Assembly (NCBI GenBank): GCA_017311185.1
Contig: JAESUZ010001071.1
Location: forward strand, 682,001-746,000
Length of the DNA stretch: 64,000 nt
Direction of reading: 5' to 3'
From: Proteles cristata cristata
Taxonomy: Eukaryota; Chordata; Mammalia; Carnivora; Hyaenidae
Shown: in pieces, positions 12,812 through 23,471 of the stretch
Layout of the letters: the number at the start of each line of letters is the position of its first letter
Position numbering within the stretch: position 1 is the first letter of the stretch
Notes under the pieces: generated by a model
Seen by the model: only the letters and a program-made list of their open reading frames with translations
Told to the model about the DNA's origin: nothing
Database searches by the model: none
Translations under genes and position numbers: made by a program

Positions 12812-13895
12812 TGGAGTAGGAGGACCCTAAGCTTGTCGTCCCATGAATACAACTAGATAACTATCAAATCATCATAAATACCCCAGAAATTGGCCTGACG
12901 ACAGGCAGAACAAGCTTCACAACTAAAGGTAGAGAACAGGCCACATAGAAGAAGGTAGGAAGTGTGGAGATGTGGTGTATGAGAGAAATAGATTGTGGCT
13001 GCTGTGGTGGGGAGGGAGCCACAATCACGAAGAAGAGTGAGAGACAGACTAGCACTTAGGGAAGCATACAGGGAAAATGAACTCACCTAGAAATTGGCTT
13101 GGAAGGTGAGAGAGTCCAAATTTTTTGACTTCTGGCAACCAGTGGTGTGTAAAGTCAGGTGTTTTAAGGGTTAACTGGCTTGGCTGCATTGGAACCCAGA
13201 GGGCATTGTGCTGATCTGGGAGGCAAGGCATGCAAACTACCCACAGACACACAGTAGGGACCTGAAGAGTGCCTGGGGCGCATAGTGAGGCAGTTGTTTG
13301 TGCATCCTGGCGCCCTTCGCAGAGAGGCAGCTTCTTGGAGAGACCCATCTGTGAACAAAAAACCTGACAGGCTCCATTTCCTTTCCCCACCCCTCAGTAT
13401 AAGCACAGGGCCACAGGCAGGAATCAGCACAATGCTGAAACGTGCCACCTAGCTTGTTTACACCAAGCCCTGCCACTCTGCCACCCCCTCTCCTGCTCTT
13501 ACTCCTGGTGGAGTAGCCCTTCCCAGTCTTGCTTGCATCAGTCCCAGCGTGGCAGTCCCTCTCCCTTAAAATACCAGCTCAAAACCATGCTCACACTGTG
13601 TCTCCCAAGTTAGGAGTTTTGTGGAGCCTCGGTTCTAGTGACAGATCCCATTTCACAAACAGACCAGAGCACACCTAGTTAAAACATGCCACATTCAGGC
13701 CAGGAATCCAACATTGCTACCAACAGGCAAAAAGACCCCTCTGCAGATGACTGGCCTGAAGGATAAAGTGGCCAGGACAAAATAGCAGAGCCATGTAGCA
13801 CCCATTGGAGGCACCCCAGGAAGCACCAGCCCCTAACACACACACACAAAAACCAGCCATAGAGACATAGAAAAAATAAGAAAAAAAGATAAATT
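12812..13895 (+). promoter_or_regulatory. L1 5'UTR (decayed internal promoter region)
   Basis: The stretch is noticeably more GC-rich than its surroundings, without ORF1, and sits between the L1 start and the ORF1 remnant. In intact L1 this region holds the internal RNA polymerase II promoter. Here most CpGs look lost (many TG/CA), as expected after methylation and decay, so activity is unlikely. Minus-strand frames of 77-113 codons in this interval are antisense to the UTR and not genes. Confidence 0.65.
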
Positions 13896-14068
13896 TATCC
13901 TAAATGAAAGAACAGAACAAAGTGATAGCCAGTGACTTAAGCAAAATAGATATAAGTAACATACTTGACAGAGTATTTAAAGCAATGGTAACAAGGATAG
14001 TCACTTGACTTGAGAAAAGAACTGAAAACATAAGTGAGACCCTTAACATAGAGATAAGAAATAACATA

Positions 14069-14335
14069 ATGGAGATAAAGCACTCAATAAATGAAATGAA
14101 AAACATGCTTGATGGAATGAACATCAGGCTGGAAATAGAGGAACAAATTGATGACCTAGAAGACAGAGTAAAGGAAAGTAATCAAGCTGAACAAAAGAGA
14201 GAAAAAAGAATTATGCAAAGTGAAACTAGACTTGGAGAACTCACTGTTTCCATTAAATGTAAGAACATTTGTATTATAGGAGTCCTAGACGAAGAAGAGA
14301 GAAAAGGACCTGAAAATTTATATTTGAAGAAATAA
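14069..14335 (+). pseudogene. L1 ORF1 remnant (coiled coil into RRM start)
   Basis: An 88-codon open piece of L1 ORF1, the RNA-binding chaperone of the L1 particle. Residues 1-65 are strongly charged with heptad spacing (INEMKNMLDGMNIRLEIEEQ), as in the ORF1 coiled coil. Residues 66-80 (NICIIGVLDEEERKGPENLY) match the start of the RRM, which in the family reads NIRIIGVPEGEE. The frame stops at 14336, and an antisense L1 stub interrupts the downstream part at 14480. The intact family protein is over 300 residues, so this is a fragment. Confidence 0.8.
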
Positions 14336-14479
14336 TAGCTGATAACTTTCCTAAACTGGGGAAGGAAACATATTGAGATCCAGAAGGCATAGAGAACTCT
14401 CAACAAATTCAACAGGAACAGGTTCACACAAAGATATAATTAAACTTGCAACATATGGTGATAAAGAAAAAAAATTTTT

Positions 14480-14685
14480 TTTACAAATAGTTTATTGTCA
14501 AATTAGTTTCCACATAACACCCAGTGCTCATCCCCACAAGTGCCCTCCTCCATGCCCATCCTCCCTCCCCCCTACATCCATCAGTTCTCAGTTTTTGTCA
14601 GCATTCAAAAGTCTCTCATGGTTTGCCTCTCTCCCTTTCCCCCACCATTTCCCCCCTTCTTCTCCCCCTTGTTCCTCAGTTAAGT
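14480..14685 (-). mobile_element. Short 5'-truncated L1 3' end nested in the long L1
   Basis: The plus strand reads as the complement of the felid L1 3' end: 'tttattgtcaaattagtttcc' region near 14490, 'acacccagtgctcatcccca' near 14517, then a pyrimidine-rich block. It interrupts the ORF1 region. The flanks TAAAGAAAAAAAATTTTT (14462-14479) and TTAAAGAAAAAAAAATTTTT (about 14685-14704) act as target-site duplications. The insert is only about 200 bp, so reverse transcription stopped very early. Confidence 0.85.
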
Positions 14686-15177
14686 TAAAGAAAAAAAAAT
14701 TTTTAAGCAGCAAGACAAAATAAGACAGTAATATACAAAGGAAGCCCTATAAGGCTAGCAGGGGAGTTTTCAGCAAAAACTTTCCAAGCCAGAAGAGAGT
14801 TGCATGATATATTTAAAGAGTTGAATGGGAAAAATCTGTAGCCAAGAATACTCTATCCAGAAAGGCGATCATTCAGAATGGAAGAAGAAGCAAAGAGTTT
14901 CCCAGACAAACAAAAGCTAAAGGAGTTCATGACCATTAAACCAGCCCTACATGAAATACTAAATGGAATTCTCTGAGTGGAAAGGGAGACCAAAAATGAC
15001 AGTATGAAGTAAGGAAGCAGAAAAGCAGTAAACATGAATACTTCTGTAAAAAATCAGTCAAGAAACTCACAAAATAAAAGAATGTAAAATATGACAACAT
15101 CTACTTAAAATTTGGTAAAAAATAAATAAAAATAAAATGGGACAAGAGGAGTAACTGTCTTCTGAACAGATCACATA

Positions 15178-15700
15178 TTAGCCAACAAAATAAACCTCAA
15201 CAAATTCAAGAAGATTTAAGCCATGCCATGCATTTTTTCTGACCATAATACTTTGAAACTAGAAGTCAAACCACAGGAAAAACATCTGGAAAGACCACAG
15301 ACACATGAAGGTTAAATAACATGCTACTAAACATGAATGGGTCAACCAGGAAGTCAAAGAAGAAATAAAAGTGTACATAGAAACAAATAAAAATGAAAAC
15401 ACAATAGTCCTAATTATGATGCAGCAAAAGCAATTCTAAGAGGGAAGATTGTAGCAATATAGGCCTACCTCAAGAACCAAAAAAAATCTCAAATAAACCA
15501 CCTAACCTTACACCTAAAGGAGGTAGGTAAACAACAAAAAACAAAACCTAAAAAAAGAGCAGAAGGAAGGAAAGAATAAATATTAGAGCAGAAATAAATT
15601 ATATAGAAATTTAAAGAAGAAACAAAACAAAAAAATCCCATAACAATACAATAGATAAGTGAAACCAGGAAATTATTCTTTGAAAAAAATCAATAAAATT
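15178..15700 (+). pseudogene. L1 ORF2 remnant: endonuclease end and linker
   Basis: Conceptual reading gives the end of the APE-type endonuclease, including an SDHN codon string at 15238-15249 (the conserved SDH motif), then a Lys/Glu/Gln-rich linker. Stops and frameshifts interrupt it. The first two hundred or so endonuclease residues are absent from the copy, which points to an internal deletion upstream of about 15170. Confidence 0.7.
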
Positions 15701-16201
15701 GATAAACCTCTAGCCAGACTTATTAAGAAAAAATGAAAAAGGACTCAAATAAGTAAAATCACAAATGAGAGAGGCGAAATAACAATACCACAGAAATACA
15801 ATTATAATAGAATGTTATGAAAAACTATATGCCAAAAAATTGGGCAACCTAGAAGAAATGGATAAATTCTTAGTAACATATAAACTACCAAAAGAAGAAA
15901 TAAAAACTTTGAACACACTAATAACCAGCAAAGAAATTGAATCAGAAAGAAATAAAATAAACAAAACTCTCCAAAAACAAAAGTCCAGGACCAGATGGAT
16001 TTATAGGTGAATTCTACCAAAGATTTAAAGAAGAGTTAATATCTATTCTTCTCAAACTTTTCCAAAAAATAGAAAATGAAGGAAGACTTCCAAAATCATT
16101 CTTTGAGTCCAACATTACCTGATACCAAAGCCAGATAAAGACATCACTAAAAAAAAGAACTACATCAAAAATATATATTTAAAAAAAAAAACTTTTTAAA
16201 A

Positions 16202-16760
16202 TAGACAGAATTACAGGCCAATATCCCTGATGAACAGGTACGCAAAAATCCTCAACAGAACACTAGCAAACGGAATACAACAATACATTAAAAAAATCGT
16301 TCACCATGATCAAGTGGCATTTATTCCTGGGTTCCAAGGGTGGTTCATTATTCTCAAGTCAATCAGTGTGATATATCTCATTAATAAAAGAAAGGATAAG
16401 AGCCATATGATCATTTCAGTGAACTTAGAAAGAAGCATTTGACAAAACACAATATCCATTCATGATAAAAACCCTCAAAAAATATTTTTAGGGGAAACAT
16501 ACATCAATATAATAGAAAAATCCATAGCTAACATCTTACACAATGGCAAAAACTGAGAGCTTTTCTCCTAAGATCAGGAATAAAACAAGTATGTCCATTC
16601 TAACCACTATTATTCAACATAGTACTGGAAGTCCTAACCACAACAGACAGCAAAAACAAAAGGCATCTAAACTGGTGAGGAAGAAATAAAACTTTCACTC
16701 TTTGCAGATGACATGATATTATATATAGAAAACTCAAAAGATTCCAGCAAAAAAGCTGCT
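16202..16760 (+). pseudogene. L1 ORF2 remnant: reverse transcriptase core
   Basis: Reverse transcriptase fingers and palm remnants. The segment around 16230-16440 reads [20 protein letters not shown], matching the family's motif before the palm. The usual RQGCPLS motif is degraded to KQVCPF plus a stop (16585-16604). The catalytic FADD box is retained at 16701-16712, followed by MILYIEN. The frame is broken between these parts, so no active enzyme can be made. Confidence 0.85.
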
Positions 16761-16861
16761 AGAACTGACAAATGAATTCAGTAAAGTCACAGTACAAAAG
16801 TACAGAAATCTGTTGCATTTCTATACATTAATAATGAAGCAGCATAAAGAGAAATTAAGAA

Positions 16862-17078
16862 GAGTGCCTTGGGTGCTCAATTAGTTAAGCATCTGACTTC
16901 AGCTTAGGTCCTGAAATCATGGTTTGTAGCTTTGAGGCCCATATCAGGCTCTGTGCTGACAGCTCAGAGCCTGGAGCCTGCTCTGGATTCTGTGTCTTCC
17001 CCTTTCTTGGCCCCTCCCCTGCTCACACCCTGTCTCTGTCTCTCAAAAATTAATAAACTTTAAAAAATATTTTAAAGG
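16862..17078 (+). mobile_element. Old Can-SINE nested in L1 ORF2
   Basis: Diverged Can-SINE (GTGCCTTGGGTGCTCAATTA head, GTGCTGACAGCTCAGAGCC middle, A-rich tail). It splits the L1 ORF2 phrase 'gagaaattaagaaaacaatc'. Imperfect duplications GAAATTAAGAA (16851-16861) and GACATTAAGAA (17079-17089) flank it. Confidence 0.9.
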
Positions 17079-17107
17079 GACATTAAGAAAACAATCCATT
17101 TACAATT

Positions 17108-17268
17108 GTACCAAAAATAAGATACCGAGAAATAAATCCAACACAAAATAATAAGCTCCTAGAAATAAATCCAATCTAGATATAAATACAACCTAAAAAT
17201 AAATAGCCTAGAAATAAATCCAATAAGCAAAAACAAACAAACAAACAAACAAACAAATAAATAAATGA
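17108..17268 (+). repeat. Local expansion in L1 ORF2 and (AAAC)n/(AAAT)n tract
   Basis: The L1 phrase AGAAATAAATCCAA occurs three times (near 17129, 17161 and 17211), with partial copies between. An AAAC tetranucleotide run then passes into AAAT (about 17222-17266). Intact L1 has the phrase once, so this looks like slippage or unequal duplication after insertion. Confidence 0.75.
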
Positions 17269-17500
17269 AAGCAAAGGTGAAGGCATCCCCATCTGGACTT
17301 CAAGTTATATAACAAACCTGTAGTATTTGATTTGGTACAAAAATAGACACATAGATCAACAGAACAGAACTGAAAACAGAAATGAACCTACAATTATATG
17401 GTTAATTAATCTGGTAAAAAGCAGGAAAGAATATCCAACGGGAAAAAACTGTCTCTTCAATGAATAGTGTTGGAAAAACTGTGCAGCAACATGCAAAAGA

Positions 17501-17869
17501 ATGAAACTGGACCACTTTCTTACCCCATACACAAATATAAATTCAAAATGGATTAAATATCTAAATATGAGACCTGAAACCATTAAAATCATACAAGAGA
17601 ACACAGGCAATAACTTCTTTGATATTGGCTATAGCAACTTTTTTCTAGATATGTCTCCTATGGCAAGGAAAATAAAAGCAAAAATAAACTATTTGAACAT
17701 CAAAATAAAGAGTTTCTGCACAGTGAAGAAAGCAATCAGCAAAACTAAAAGGCAATCTATGGAATTGAAGAAGATATATGCAAATGACATATCCAATCAA
17801 GAGTTAGTATCCAAAATATATTTAAAAAATTACACAACTCAACAGCCCCAAACAAAAGAATTCAATTAA
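17501..17869 (+). pseudogene. L1 ORF2 C-terminal remnant, longest open piece
   Basis: A 122-codon open stretch matching the ORF2 region after the reverse transcriptase. It reads MKLDHFLTPYTNINSKWIKY, then a NNFFDIGYSNFFLDMSPMAR segment and an ANDISNQELVSKIYLKNY segment. The family counterpart continues into the Cys-rich C-terminus. Here a stop follows at 17870 and the remaining similarity continues in other frames to about 18340. Confidence 0.85.
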
Positions 17870-18725
17870 AAATGCGCAGAAGACATGAATAGATATTTCT
17901 TCAAAGAAGAAATACAGATGGCCAACAGACTTATGAAAAGATGCTCATCATCACTTACCATCAGGGAAAGGAAAATCAAAACTACAATGAGGTATCACCT
18001 CACATCTGTCAGAATGGTTAAAATCAACAACACAAGAGAGAAGAGGTATTGGTGAGGATGTGGAGAAAAAAGAACAGTCTTGCATTGTTGATGAGAATAC
18101 AAACTAGTGCAGCCACTGTGGAATACAGTATGAAGCTCCTCAAAAAATTAAAAGAAGACCTACCTAGGTAAGATCCAGCAATCCATTTGGCATTTACCCA
18201 AATAATGTAAAAAATACCAATTCAAAGGGATATATACACCCCTATGCATATATTAGTATTATTTACAACAGCCAAATTATGGAAGTAGCCTGTGTATCCA
18301 GGGGTGGATGAATGGAATATTATTCAGCCATCAAAAGAATGAAATCTTGCCATTTGCAATGACGTGGATGGAGCTAGAAAGTATTAATTGAATAAGTCTG
18401 GGAAAGACAAGTACCATATGATTTTTCTTTTATGTGGAATTTAAGAAACAAAAAAGTGAGCAAAGAGGAAAAAAAGAGACAAATCATGAAGCAGACTCTT
18501 AATTATCGAGAACTGACGGTTACTAGAAGGGAGTGAGCAGAATGGTTGTAATCAAGGAGAGCATTTGTGATGAGCTCTGGATGATGAGTGCCATTGTTGA
18601 ATCACTCTATTGTACACCTGAAACTAGTATAACACTGTATGTCAACTAACTGGAATTAAAGAAAAAATAGTAAAATAATAAATAAAATGAAAAAATAATA
18701 AAATAATAAAAATGATAATTGTTTG

Positions 18726-19026
18726 TAAACTTATGTATAGAAGCATATGGGAATAGCTTTATGCTTAACTCACTGAGACTACACTGTGTATAAATTCTTT
18801 TTCAAGTAATATCTTCTTTCATTGGTTACGGGTATTTATAAACGTATGTGTAGAGGCTTATGGGAGTAGTCTTGTGCTAACTCACTGAAACTCTACTGTG
18901 TACAAAGTGTCTTTCATGCAGCATCTTTCATTAAGTTATAAGTGACTACAAAATTATGTGTAGAAGCATATTAGAATAACCCTATGCTTAACTCATGAAA
19001 CACTGAAACTACACTGTGTATTAACA
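18726..19026. repeat. Three-copy tandem repeat, about 113-bp unit
   Basis: Units begin near 18726, 18839 and 18949 (spacing 113 and 110). Each carries the same ordered words: 'ttatgt(a/g)tagaagcata', a 'gaata' segment, 'ctaactcactga', and 'ctacactgtgta'. The third unit is cut short after the last word at about 19026. Units differ by scattered substitutions and small indels. The array starts about 40 bp after the long L1 tail. I do not recognise it as a known satellite. Confidence 0.85.
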
Positions 19027-21205
19027 GTAAAAAATATAAAGTTAAATACTTATATTTACTGCAGGACCATGCACAACTTTTATATGCTAATATGCAGTGT
19101 GGCTCTCTAAGGCAGAGACTATAGTATATAGCGCCAAAATTGCATGGTTCTATCTAGTATTAAGCCAGTCCTGGTCACTTTTCAACTCTAATTAGACTAA
19201 TTGTATAAATATTTTACGAAGTACTAGGTTTTCAAAGACAGTTATAGACCTCAAAACTTTGCATGAGTGGAAATCACCTTTCACTATCACTTTCAAAACT
19301 ATCACTTTCACTTTCTCTATCACTTATCACTATCTCTAGAGATAGGCTTGTATCTCTACTTGTTAATAGCAATCTAGAAAGGTAAAATACCTTCCTATTA
19401 TTTATGCCTAGAACATTACTGACCTATATTTAACGAGCTAAAGATAAAATTAGGATGGGATTATTTCTTGAAGGTATTCTCAGAGCATTGTTTTTTAATG
19501 TAATACAGTTGAATGAGTTTTTCTTCTCCTTGAAGTATCTGCAAGATACTCAAATAGATCTCAATTATTTTATTATAACCTGCAGCCAAATGTCCTTGCT
19601 TTCCAATCACATCATGAACTATAGGAAATGTGAAAGACCAGAATTGGTCATTCAGAACAAAGGAAACATCTAAGACCAAAGATGTTGACAGGTGAGTTTA
19701 TGATTTGAGAAGGTACAGTGTTGCCTAGTCTAAAACTCAAAGCGTCCTTCTTCATGCATAAACAGTAATAAAAAATGGTCAAACAATGGAATTTATGTGG
19801 GGTACACAGTTAAAATGGTCACAAAGGGGACTCCTTACATGTTATTAATAAAAATATAAATAACATCTTTCCTTTTATGTCCTGCCTTTAGTGTAGGGAA
19901 ATATTTTGTAGCAAACAGGTTTCAATGATATTTCACTGACACTGACTTATAAAGGATGTAGAAAATAGACTAAAACTGGAAACTAATAGTAAATGTTTAA
20001 AATCTAGAGAAAACAGTGGTCATGATACGACCTTGTATACAAAAGCTACTGTCTAAGAAAGCCATTCGTTATATTAGAATTTGTTGTCACAGAAAAGTTT
20101 TACATTAGCCACTGAAAGAACTGTAGGGTAGGATGGTATTTCATTGAACATATAGAATCATTACTAATAATCAATATTTATTGAATATCTACAAAATCCG
20201 TGGCCTTTGACCCCAAATCACAGGAGAACAAACTAACTTTGGCCAACTTTGCACTTAGGAGAAATATTCAATTCACAGTCTTTGAATTAATTACAATCCT
20301 CTCTGGAGTTTAAAGAAGGATCTAGATAAATTACATTTCTTCCCAGTTCTGACTCTACAATCCTTTTTTCTATGATTGGTAGTGTTAGCCTCTGGTGTAC
20401 TATTTTCATTCCAAGTGAATAAGTTCTTTCTAATAAAATTCCCCTTGCTTGTAGGGTAATTCTTCATGCATTCTAGTTCTACAGGACAGTCTTCAGGAGG
20501 TTGGTTAGCAGAAGCCATTTTTCTCCCTGAGTGCTGACTGGTAGGACCTCAAGAATTATGTAGTCTTCAGAGCACATTAGAAACATAGGATATGTTACAG
20601 AAAACTCTGTTCTACAACAATGAAAATAGTGCTCTTGTAGAATGTACTTTAATAGAACATTTAGTGTTACTCCTTCTATATACTCACTTGAGAAGTGGGC
20701 TTTCCCAGTTCTGGTTCCATTAACTGTATCCCACCTGATTTTCCTCATCTATCACACTGCAAACATTATATAGACCATTGATTGCTTAAAAAGGTTCAGG
20801 CATGAAAACATAAAAATGCTCAGTGACAGGGGATTTTGAGTTGTTTGAATCTGGCAAACTGGTACTGTCCTAATGATTTCAGAAAACTTACCTTTATTGC
20901 TCCACTTTGGGAAATTAGTGAGAAACTACTTTTAGGAGAAGGAGAAGGGGCTAGATCATTGTGGGGACTGACTTCAGTAAAGGTTTCAATTGTGTTTTGG
21001 TTCAGACATAAGTTCAACTCTGTCATGAAAACAACACAATATACTCCCTAATAACATGCCTGAGAAAGGCATGATTCTGAAATGCAACCACTTTGCAACA
21101 AGTAGACAGATTCAATTAAAAATAAGGAAAGAAACCTTACAGCTCTCTAGTCTTAGGGGAATATCAACTCAGGAAACAAGAACTATTGTTTAAAATGCAT
21201 TTTTT
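19027..21205. other. No recognised gene; short TCACTT-rich tract
   Basis: About 2.2 kb. It holds a low-complexity tract of TATCACTTTCA-like words at about 19278-19336. Two overlapping minus-strand frames (20291-20518 and 20479-20748) look open over about 460 bp, but they are in different frames, have no known motif and no splice logic I can support. Confidence 0.45.
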
Positions 21206-21418
21206 AGGGGGCACCTACATGGCTTAGTTGGGTAAGCGTCCAGCTTCAGCTCAGGTCATGATCTCATGGTTTGTGATTTTGGGTCCCACGTCTGACTCCA
21301 TGCTGACAGCTCAGAGCCTGGAGCTTGCTTCGGACTCTGTGTTTCCCTCTCTCTCTCTGCCCCTTCCCTGCTCATGCTCTGTCTCTCTCTCAAAAATAAA
21401 TAAACATTTAAAAAAAAA
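21206..21418 (+). mobile_element. Can-SINE, moderately diverged
   Basis: Plus-strand copy starting GGGGGCACCTACATGGCTTA, with decayed box A, GTGCTGAC-type middle (here ATGCTGACAGCTCAGAGCC), CT block and AATAAATAAACATTTAAA tail. Flanked by TAAAATGCATTTTTA-type duplications (about 21191-21205 and 21419-21433). The left copy has one extra T. Confidence 0.92.
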
Positions 21419-22148
21419 TAAAATGCATTTTTAAAGCCTTAGTACTCTATGAGCTCTGAACAAATATTACATAAAGCAGATATAGCAGTAAGCAAGTGAC
21501 CTAAGAAAAGTACATTGGTATGTAATCATTTGTAGTTCATTGCAAAGAACAGTTAATGGAAGATTATAATGAATCTTCCGTTTTATAAGTGCTATGTAAC
21601 TGCAAAGGAGCAAGCCCCTTAAGGATTTCCTTAGATACAGAATAAACTAGATTCTTTTTAAAAATGTTTAAATTCCAGTAATTTTGGAACTATTTCCCAA
21701 CAGTTACTAGAAAGGGTGAGTAAATATTGAAGAAAGTGATCCCAGTATTCTCTAATCATCCATAGTAACCAAGCTTTCTGAACAAAGCAGAAATTCAGAG
21801 CAGTGGGTGAAGAAAATGTTATTAAGTTTTCAGCACATAGTCAGTTCATTATACTTAGTAGATAATGATAAAATTAAAAAACAAATTTAACGATTAAAAA
21901 AATAACAATGGTATTATATAGGCTTAATGTAATATTGAAAAGTATTCAAAGAACCTAATAATTTATATATTACAATCACCAGCAAAGAGAAACATATTTA
22001 TTTCCTTCTGTCGCATAGAGTATTATGGATCTTTTCATTATTGATATCATAGCGCACCTAAAACTGTGCAGCCTTCTTACAATCTTGTAAGATTTTATTC
22101 TATTTCTTTAAAATTATAAGCATCATTTTTTGTAAGCATCATTTAAAA

Positions 22149-22171
22149 ATTTTTTAATTTTTTATTTATTT

Positions 22172-22226
<55 letters not shown>

Positions 22227-22396
22227 TGAGCAGGGGAGGGTCAGAGAGAGAGGGAGATACAGAATCAGAAACAGGCTCCAGGCTCTGATCTGGCAGTCAG
22301 CACAGAGCCCGATGTGGGGCTCAAACCCACAAACCGTGAGATCATGACCTGAGTCGAAGTCGGACACTTAACCAACTAAGCCACCCAGGAGCCCAA
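22149..22396 (-). mobile_element. Can-SINE, reverse, with long GA microsatellite
   Basis: Reverse copy ending TAAGCCACCCAGGAGCCC. Duplications TGTAAGCATCATTTAAAA (22131-22148) and the same with one extra T (22397-22415) flank it. The tRNA-related part is well preserved. Confidence 0.94.
22174..22224 (+). repeat. (GA)25 microsatellite in SINE
   Basis: Uninterrupted GA run of about 51 bp in the SINE's GA-rich block. Pure long dinucleotide runs are usually length-polymorphic. Confidence 0.95.
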
Positions 22397-22415
22397 TGTA
22401 AGCATCATTTTAAAA

Positions 22416-22600
22416 CCTGTGTAATATTCCATGATAAGGGTATGCTACAATTTACTTACATGCTTCCTCTAGAAATAAGCATTTGTGTTGGGTGTAAGTA
22501 GTCTTATTTGTGCATAAATTACTTAAAAAATAGTTATCCCCCTAGGATTTTATTCTTAGAAACTGAATTATTAGAACAGAGAATATAAACAAGAGAGTTC
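22416..22600 (-). mobile_element. Old L1 fragment, antisense
   Basis: The plus strand follows the antisense L1 3'-half order with heavy divergence: 'gtaatattccatgataag' near 22420, 'ctacaatttacttacatgct' near 22446, 'tttgtgcataaattactt' near 22508 and 'taggattttattcttagaaa' near 22542. Boundaries are approximate. A SINE at 22746 lies in the sequence beyond. Confidence 0.5.
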
Positions 22601-22745
22601 TTTATTCAGTTCTCTTTATTTATAAGGAATATTTATTGTTGAAAGAACTCTAAGATATATCTAATTTATGGGAGTTCAACAACTGAATTATGATAGTGGC
22701 CTGGTTTTTCACCAGTTGGAGTCATTTTGTAAATAACTATTTCTT

Positions 22746-22965
22746 TTTTTTTTTTTTAATGTTTTATTTATTTCTAGGAGACAGAGAGAGAGACAGCGCG
22801 AGCAGGGGAGGGTCAGAGAGAGAGGGAGTCACAGACTGAAACAGGCTCCAGGCTCTGAGCTGGCAGTCAGCACAGAGCCTGACGCAGGGCTGGAACCCAT
22901 GAACCATGAGATCATGACCTAAGCAAAAGTCGGACGCTTAACCAACTAAGCCACCCAGGAGCCCC
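22746..22965 (-). mobile_element. Young felid SINE, reverse, perfect duplication
   Basis: Reverse copy with the CTAGGAGA... start (complement of the CCTAGAAATAAA tail) and the GGCAGTCAGCACAGAGCC middle. An identical 18-bp TGTAAATAACTATTTCTT flanks both sides (22728-22745 and 22966-22983). It belongs to the same young subtype as the copies at 7027, 31139, 39278, 48185 and 63156. Confidence 0.96.
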
Positions 22966-22983
22966 TGTAAATAACTATTTCTT

Positions 22984-23471
22984 AAGAATTTTATGTACAA
23001 GATGGTTTCTGGATTGTTTGATTACTGTTAATGTCTTTAAACCTTTATGAATAAAACATTTTTAATGTTGTTAGACTCTAGCAAATTATTTCATATTGCT
23101 TTTGTGTTACTACAGTTTAATTTCATGCAATAAAATTTATCTCAAACCTGAAACATTAATGTATTTCCAAAGAGTGATCTTTTTACTCACTTCTTATTAA
23201 CCTAAATTTGAGTATACTATGATAAGTTTGTTACATAGGTAGTAACAACTCTTCTTGCGTACATAGGGAGACAAAAAAACCAAAGAGCTAACCTTACAGA
23301 ATAGACTGCAGTAGTAAAAAAATCTGGAAATGGAGAAGCACTCCAAGTAAAACAGAGACTGAAGCTCAGATCATCATTTACTTTCTCCATGAGGAGCACA
23401 TTTACAGAAGATCTTAATACCAGTGAACATCTAATTATTCTAGTTGTTTCCAAGCTTTACTGTTTGCCTCC
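22984..23471. other. No recognised feature
   Basis: Unique-looking sequence between a SINE and an antisense L1. The minus-strand 78-codon frame at 23217-23453 shows no motif. Confidence 0.4.

Larger units (their letters stand above)
12795..18685 (+). mobile_element. Long decayed L1 with 5'UTR, ORF1 and ORF2 remnants
   Basis: The window's only L1 running from a 5'UTR to the 3' end. Order: 5'UTR with the AGTAGGAGGACCCTAAGCTT start segment (about 12812 onward), ORF1 remnant (about 13900-14340, resuming after 14705), ORF2 remnant (about 15170-18300), 3'UTR and an A-rich AAT/AAAT tail to about 18685. The order and the A tail fix the strand as plus. The copy is dead, with many stops and frameshifts. 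The early endonuclease part of ORF2 seems missing: sequence goes from the ORF1 3' region to just before the endonuclease SDHN motif near 15238. Two later insertions sit inside: an antisense L1 stub at 14480-14685 and a SINE at 16862-17078. I could not find convincing flanking duplications, so the 5' edge is approximate. Confidence 0.85.

Noticed and set aside
13049..13476. Three overlapping minus-strand frames of 79-113 codons in a GC-richer patch
   Set aside because: The patch is the L1 5'UTR. These frames are on the wrong strand and a stop-poor GC-rich UTR explains them.
14373..14723. 116-codon plus-strand frame, Pro/Ser-rich
   Set aside because: It runs across the edge of a nested antisense L1 stub. 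The Pro/Ser run comes from its pyrimidine tract.
20291..20748. Two overlapping minus-strand frames that together look open for 460 bp
   Set aside because: They are in different frames. Joining them would need a frameshift, and neither part has a known motif.
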